Below are positions 21,134-25,346 of a DNA stretch of 25,346 nucleotides, in pieces. The notes below the pieces were generated by a model that worked only from the letters and a program-made list of their open reading frames with translations, was not told the origin of the DNA and ran no database searches. The stretch's first letter is position 1; every line of letters starts with the position of its first letter. Location: positions 1 through 25,346 of the forward strand of contig CAMDJU010000009.1 in assembly GCA_945900695.1 (NCBI GenBank), written 5' to 3'. The stretch comes from Bordetella parapertussis. Lineage in GTDB: Bacteria; Pseudomonadota; Gammaproteobacteria; Burkholderiales; Burkholderiaceae_C. The translations under genes and the position numbers were made by a program.

Positions 21134-23464
21134 ATGTCTCTTTTCCCCGGGCCCGAATCAGGGCTGTCGACCTCACCCCCCCCCGACTCTGCCCTGCTGC
21201 AAGGCCTCAATGCTGAGCAGCGCGCCGCTGTGGCCTTGCCGCGCGAACACGCCCTGATCTTGGCTGGCGCAGGTTCGGGCAAAACCCGGGTGTTGACCAC
21301 CCGCATTGCCTGGTTGTTGCAAAGCGGCCAGTGCGCCCCCGCTGGGGTGTTGGCGGTGACCTTCACCAACAAGGCGGCCAAAGAAATGCTGACCCGTTTG
21401 TCAGCCATGTTGCCGGTGAACGTGCGGGGCATGTGGATCGGCACCTTTCACGGCCTGTGCAACCGTTTTTTGCGCGCCCACTGGAAACTGGCCAACTTGC
21501 CCCAGTCGTTTCAAATTTTAGACACCCAAGACCAGCTCTCGGCCATCAAGCGCTTGTACAAGCAGTTTTCAGTGGATGACGAGCGCTTCCCGGCCAAGCA
21601 AACCCAGTGGTTCATTGCCGCTTGCAAAGAAGACGGTTTGCGCCCTGCCGACGTGGAAGCCCGTGACGCCGATGCGCGCAAAAAGGTGGAAATTTACCAA
21701 CTCTATGAAGACCAATGCCAGCGCGAAGGCGTGGTCGATTTTGGAGAGCTCATGCTGCGCAGCTTCGAATTGCTGCGCGACAACGACCCCTTGCGCGAAC
21801 ACTACCAACGCCGCTTTGGCCATGTGTTAATCGACGAGTTCCAAGACACCAACCGCTTGCAATACGCCTGGATCAAACAACTGAGCTCACCCACCAGCGC
21901 CGTGTTTGCGGTGGGCGATGACGACCAAAGCATTTATGCATTTCGAGGCGCGCGGGTGGGCAACATGGCCGACTTTGTGCGTGAATTTGGTGTGCGCCAT
22001 CAAATCAAGCTGGAACAAAATTACCGCAGCCACAGCAATATCCTCGACAGTGCCAACGCGTTGATCAGCCACAACCAAGGGCGCTTGGGCAAAAACCTGC
22101 GCACCGATCAAGGCCCTGGTGAGCCGGTGCGGGTGCACGAGTCCACCAGCGATTTTGCCGAGGCGCAATGGATGGTCGATGAGATGCGGCAGTTGCTGCG
22201 CGATGGCCAAAACGGCGATGGCAGCCAAGGCATTGCTTCTCGCAACGAGATGGCCATTTTGTACCGCAGCAACGCCCAAAGCCGGGTGATTGAAACTGCC
22301 TTGTTCAATGCCGGCATGCCCTACCGGGTGTATGGCGGATTGCGCTTTTTTGAGCGCGCCGAAATCAAACACGCCTTGGCCTACTTGCGCTTGTTGGAAA
22401 ACCCGCGTGACGACACCAGTTTCATGCGCATCGTTAACTTTCCGCCGCGCGGCATTGGCGCGCGCAGCACCGAGCAGTTGCAAGACGCGGCCCAAAGTGC
22501 CGGCTGCTCGTTGCACGATGCGGTGAGCGCAGTGGCCGGCAAGGCGGGTGCCAATTTATCGGCCTTTGTGGCCAAGCTCGATGTGCTGCGCGAGCAAACC
22601 CATGGCATGGGCTTGCGTGACATCGTTGAAACTGTGCTCGCCCACAGTGGCCTGATTGAGCACTACCAAGCTGAGCGCGAGGGTGCCGATCGGGTAGAAA
22701 ACTTGCAAGAACTGGTCAGCGCTGCGGAAAGCTTTGTCAGCGTGGAAGGTTTCGGGCGCGATGCCGTGGCCTTGCCCGTGGACATCGACACCGGCGAGGC
22801 TGCAGAGACTGGCGAGACCTTGTCACCCTTGGCGGCCTTTTTGACCCATGCCGCTTTGGAATCCGGTGAAAACCAGGCTTTGGCGGGTGCAGAGGCAATC
22901 CAAATGATGACCGTCCATGCCGCCAAAGGTTTGGAATTTGATGCGGTCTTCATCACCGGCTTGGAAGAGGGTTTGTTCCCGCACGAAAACGCTTTGAGCG
23001 ACCACCTGGGCCTGGAAGAAGAGCGCCGCTTGATGTATGTGGCCATCACCCGCGCACGCAAGCGTTTGTACCTGAGCCATTCGCAAACCCGCATGCTGCA
23101 CGGTCAAACCCGCTACAACATCCGCAGCCGGTTTTTTGATGAGTTGCCCGAACACACGCTCAAGTGGCTCAGCGTGGCCGCCAAGGGGCTCAATCCGGCC
23201 AGTGCTTGGGGCAGCTCACGAAAACACGACACCGTGGCAGCATCCACCGATTGGACCACCGCCATTTCTCCCCCGTCCTCTGCCAGCGCATCCGGTACCA
23301 ATGCCTGGGTCAGGGCAGGGGTGCCGGTGTTTCACAACAAGTTTGGTGAGGGTGCGGTGTTGGCCATCGAGGGCAGCGGTGAGGACGCCCGGGCGCAAGT
23401 GAAATTTGGTCGCCATGGCATCAAATGGCTGGCCTTGTCGGTGGCCAAGTTGACGCCGGTTTGA
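21134..23464 (+). CDS. uvrD: DNA helicase II, UvrD/PcrA/Rep family
   Basis: 776 residues. All superfamily 1A motifs are visible: AGAGSGKT (44-51), TFTNKAA (76-82), GTFHG (103-107), DEFQDTN (234-240), GDDDQSIYAFRGA (261-273), QNYRS (295-299), TVHAAKGLEF (about 593-602) and VAITRARKRLY (about 636). The C-terminal 45 residues, beginning VFHNKFGEGAV, form the Tudor-like domain that contacts RNA polymerase in PcrA/UvrD. It unwinds DNA 3' to 5' in nucleotide-excision and mismatch repair. The ATG at 21134 is the only ATG fitting the conserved MSLFP start; no ribosome-binding site precedes it, hinting at a leaderless message. It diverges from guaC and converges on the BPSS1780-family gene. Confidence 0.93.
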   Translation: MSLFPGPESGLSTSPPPDSALLQGLNAEQRAAVALPREHALILAGAGSGKTRVLTTRIAWLLQSGQCAPAGVLAVTFTNKAAKEMLTRLSAMLPVNVRGMWIGTFHGLCNRFLRAHWKLANLPQSFQILDTQDQLSAIKRLYKQFSVDDERFPAKQTQWFIAACKEDGLRPADVEARDADARKKVEIYQLYEDQCQREGVVDFGELMLRSFELLRDNDPLREHYQRRFGHVLIDEFQDTNRLQYAWIKQLSSPTSAVFAVGDDDQSIYAFRGARVGNMADFVREFGVRHQIKLEQNYRSHSNILDSANALISHNQGRLGKNLRTDQGPGEPVRVHESTSDFAEAQWMVDEMRQLLRDGQNGDGSQGIASRNEMAILYRSNAQSRVIETALFNAGMPYRVYGGLRFFERAEIKHALAYLRLLENPRDDTSFMRIVNFPPRGIGARSTEQLQDAAQSAGCSLHDAVSAVAGKAGANLSAFVAKLDVLREQTHGMGLRDIVETVLAHSGLIEHYQAEREGADRVENLQELVSAAESFVSVEGFGRDAVALPVDIDTGEAAETGETLSPLAAFLTHAALESGENQALAGAEAIQMMTVHAAKGLEFDAVFITGLEEGLFPHENALSDHLGLEEERRLMYVAITRARKRLYLSHSQTRMLHGQTRYNIRSRFFDELPEHTLKWLSVAAKGLNPASAWGSSRKHDTVAASTDWTTAISPPSSASASGTNAWVRAGVPVFHNKFGEGAVLAIEGSGEDARAQVKFGRHGIKWLALSVAKLTPV

Positions 23465-23471
23465 GCCCGCA

Positions 23472-23497
23472 GCCTGTGCCACTGGGTGACCACAGGC
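23472..23497. terminator. Inverted repeat between convergent uvrD and BPSS1780-family genes
   Basis: GCCTGTG and CACAGGC form a 7-bp stem with a 12-base loop in the 69-bp gap between the two convergent stop codons. No T-run follows on either strand, so a role as a terminator is uncertain. Confidence 0.3.
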
Positions 23498-23533
23498 CCA
23501 GCACGGCCTGACCTTTGGGCCATGGGCCTGAAG

Positions 23534-24310
23534 TCAGTCGACCACTTCTTCGTTCACAAAGCAGTCGCGGAAGCTGAAGTAAATCGAGCAAAAAAACATC
23601 GCCGCCATCAAAAGCATCATGGGCATCAGCAGCAGTTTGGCGGTGTCCACGCTGTCGGTCGCCACAGCCACCAAGGTCACGATCAGCGAAAAGAACATCG
23701 CCACGCTGGCCCAGCCCAAAATAAACACCAAAAAAGCGCGCCAATTGCGCCAGCAGGCCACAGCGCTGAAAAACAAGCTTTTCAAAGGCGCAACCCCATA
23801 CCAATGGGTCAAGGCCGGCGCATGCCAAAACAGCAAAGACAGGGGCATGTACAACAAGGTGCTCAGCCACATGGCCGATTGCACATCGCTTTGCATCAAT
23901 GTTTCAATGTCCATGCTGCCGCCAAACAAGTAAAGCTTGGCAAACTGGCCGTCATCGCTCAAGGCCGCCAAGGCCAAAACGGCACAAAAGCCCACGGCAT
24001 ACAAGCCGCCCAACACCGCCATATTGCGGCGTGTTTCTGCCCCAGAGCGCAAACCCAACCACAGCAAGTGCGGCATGGGAAAGTTGCCCAGATGGGCTTC
24101 GCGGGTGGCGGCCATCAGCCCCAAGCTGGCCATGGGCAGCAAAGCCAGGCCCACAAAGCTGCCAATGAATGGAATGAGCGAACACAGCGACAGCAAGCCC
24201 ATGAACAAGAAAAATTGTCCGGTCATGGCCAGCGGCTGGCGCCAAAAGGTGCGGATGCCCAGGCGCACCCAGAGCAAGCCTTGTTTGGCTGGGAGGAGTT
24301 GCAGCTTCAT
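23534..24310 (-). CDS. BPSS1780-family integral membrane protein
   Basis: 258 residues with about six hydrophobic segments and no cleavable signal peptide; the N-terminus LLPAKQGLLWVRLGIRTFWRQP is typical of the family. It is widespread in Burkholderiales and of unknown function. Polar stretches such as REAHLGNFPMPHL lie between helices. The ATG at 24308-24310 overlaps the thrB stop as ATGA, and this thrB-membrane protein order recurs in related genomes as far as I recall, suggesting co-translation rather than a role in threonine synthesis. Confidence 0.8.
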   Translation of the reverse strand: MKLQLLPAKQGLLWVRLGIRTFWRQPLAMTGQFFLFMGLLSLCSLIPFIGSFVGLALLPMASLGLMAATREAHLGNFPMPHLLWLGLRSGAETRRNMAVLGGLYAVGFCAVLALAALSDDGQFAKLYLFGGSMDIETLMQSDVQSAMWLSTLLYMPLSLLFWHAPALTHWYGVAPLKSLFFSAVACWRNWRAFLVFILGWASVAMFFSLIVTLVAVATDSVDTAKLLLMPMMLLMAAMFFCSIYFSFRDCFVNEEVVD

Positions 24311-25263
24311 GCGCTCAAGCCCACAGGTTGGTGGATGCGCTGCTGCAGCACCCGTTCAAAGTGGTTTGGGTCGTGCGCTTGCAGCATGCTGGCTTCGCGT
24401 GGCAGGTGGAAATCCCACAGCCGAGAGATCCAAAACCGCAATGCGGCCGCCCGCAGCATGGGGTTGATCAGCGCCCGCTCAGCCGCTTGCAAGGGCCTGA
24501 CCGCCTGGTAGGCGTCCATCATGGCGGCCAGACGAGGGGCATCAAAGGCCCCGGTGTCGAGGTCAATGCACCAGTCATTGAGGGCCACGGCGATATCAAA
24601 CAACCAGTTGTCTACACCCGCAAAGTAAAAATCAAAGAACCCGCTCAACGCGTGGCCCTCAAACATCACGTTGTTGCGGAACAAATCGGCATGCACAGGG
24701 CCGCACGGCAATGCGCGGTAGGCCGAAGAAGCGGCCACATGGTTTTGAAACGCCAATTCGCTGTCCAGCAATGCAGTTTGCGCCGGGGTCAAGTAAGGCA
24801 TGACGATGGGCACGGTCTCGTTCCACCAGGGCAGGCCGCGCAAATTGGGCTGCGCCAGATCAAAGCTGGCGCCAGCCAAATGCATGCGCGCCAGCATGTC
24901 GCCCACAGCCTGGCAGTGCGCCGCACTGGGGTTGAGTTCGCTGTGCCCTTGCAAGCGCTCGACCACCGCAGCAGGCTTGTCACACAAGGTGAACAAGATG
25001 GACCCTTGCGGGTCGGCCTGGGGCATGGGCACTTTGATGCCCTGGCCTGCCAAATGCTTCATGAGTTGCAAGTAAAAGGGCAATTGCGCGTGGTTCAGGC
25101 GCTCAAACAAGGTCAGCACGTAGTCGCCGCTTGCGGTGCTGGCGAAATAGTTGGTGTTCTCAATCCCACCGCTGATGCCTTGCAAAGACACCAACTCGCC
25201 CAAGTGCAATTGCTGCATGAGTTGGTCGGCCTGCTGTTCAGAGACCTCGGTGAATACGGCCAT
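24307..25263 (-). CDS. thrB: Homoserine kinase (APH-fold type)
   Basis: 318 residues, the usual size of the proteobacterial ThrB of the aminoglycoside-phosphotransferase fold, unrelated to the GHMP-kinase ThrB of enterics. It phosphorylates homoserine in threonine synthesis. MAVFTEVS at the start, SGGIENTNYF (31-40), LTLFERL (50-56), the catalytic loop CGPVHADLFRNNVMF (187-201; His191, Asp193, Asn198) and DFYFAGVDNWLFDIA (211-225, metal-binding Asp211) are diagnostic. The ATG at 25261-25263 is preceded by a run of C rather than a ribosome-binding site, which is odd, but no other start fits. Its stop overlaps the next gene by four bases. Confidence 0.93.
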   Translation of the reverse strand: MAVFTEVSEQQADQLMQQLHLGELVSLQGISGGIENTNYFASTASGDYVLTLFERLNHAQLPFYLQLMKHLAGQGIKVPMPQADPQGSILFTLCDKPAAVVERLQGHSELNPSAAHCQAVGDMLARMHLAGASFDLAQPNLRGLPWWNETVPIVMPYLTPAQTALLDSELAFQNHVAASSAYRALPCGPVHADLFRNNVMFEGHALSGFFDFYFAGVDNWLFDIAVALNDWCIDLDTGAFDAPRLAAMMDAYQAVRPLQAAERALINPMLRAAALRFWISRLWDFHLPREASMLQAHDPNHFERVLQQRIHQPVGLSA

Positions 25264-25298
25264 GGGGGGAGGGTGTTGATGGGTGCGAGAGATGGCCC

Positions 25299-25304
25299 AT
25301 TGTA
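25299..25304 (-). promoter_or_regulatory. Possible -10 element of thrB
   Basis: TACAAT on the minus strand lies about 35 bases before the thrB ATG, giving a leader near 29 bases. No convincing -35 is present 16-18 bases further upstream. Confidence 0.3.
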
Positions 25305-25346
25305 CAAACAGGCTTCACTGTGGTGCTACTTGGCAAGGCACAATCC

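Noticed and set aside
1..25346. Search by eye for tRNA, rRNA, CRISPR repeats, IS ends, integrase or toxin-antitoxin genes
   Set aside because: None seen. Intergenic gaps are short and the gene content is chromosomal metabolism and housekeeping, so no mobile-element call is supported.

Overview
The window looks like chromosomal DNA from a betaproteobacterium of the order Burkholderiales, most likely Comamonadaceae (freshwater Limnohabitans/Rhodoferax-like types fit by eye). The reasons are three Bug-family (tripartite tricarboxylate transporter type) binding proteins in one cluster, a BPSS1780-type membrane protein overlapping an APH-fold thrB, and a UvrD/PcrA-type helicase, in moderately GC-rich DNA with strong third-position GC bias. 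The genus is inferred from gene content, not from a search.

Left edge (1-982): the N-terminal part of an SDR oxidoreductase runs off the left end. Next comes a 108-residue secreted protein made of three 23-residue cysteine repeats, with its own near-consensus promoter, and then an 86-residue protein of unknown role.

Catabolic cluster (1041-13620): fourteen genes leave a 232-bp divergent control region (7076-7307). Leftward are a LigI-like amidohydrolase, an SDR, a Bug receptor, a DUF4286-like protein, a carboxymuconolactone-decarboxylase (CMD) family protein, a second Bug receptor and an isocitrate/isopropylmalate-dehydrogenase-like enzyme. Rightward are pcaI and pcaJ (3-oxoadipate CoA-transferase), a 3-hydroxyisobutyrate-dehydrogenase-family enzyme, a third Bug receptor, a second dehydrogenase of that family, a hydroxyquinol/catechol-type intradiol dioxygenase and an MFS_4 transporter. 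Together they suggest uptake and ring cleavage of an aromatic acid ending in 3-oxoadipate. The cluster has no regulator, no ring hydroxylase, no maleylacetate reductase and no thiolase, so the route is not a textbook one. This is the most interesting region of the window.

Middle (13621-17033): a three-gene leftward operon encodes an MpaB/DUF2236-family putative oxygenase, an EntS-like MFS exporter and an O-antigen-ligase-like membrane protein. A stretch of roughly 490 bp without a convincing gene follows.

Right part (17521-25346): this is mainly housekeeping. It holds an M23 peptidase plus bactofilin pair (cell shape), an alpha/beta hydrolase, a clear bidirectional terminator, guaC (GMP reductase), uvrD, a BPSS1780-family membrane protein and thrB (homoserine kinase). 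I saw no rRNA, tRNA, CRISPR array, insertion sequence or phage gene.
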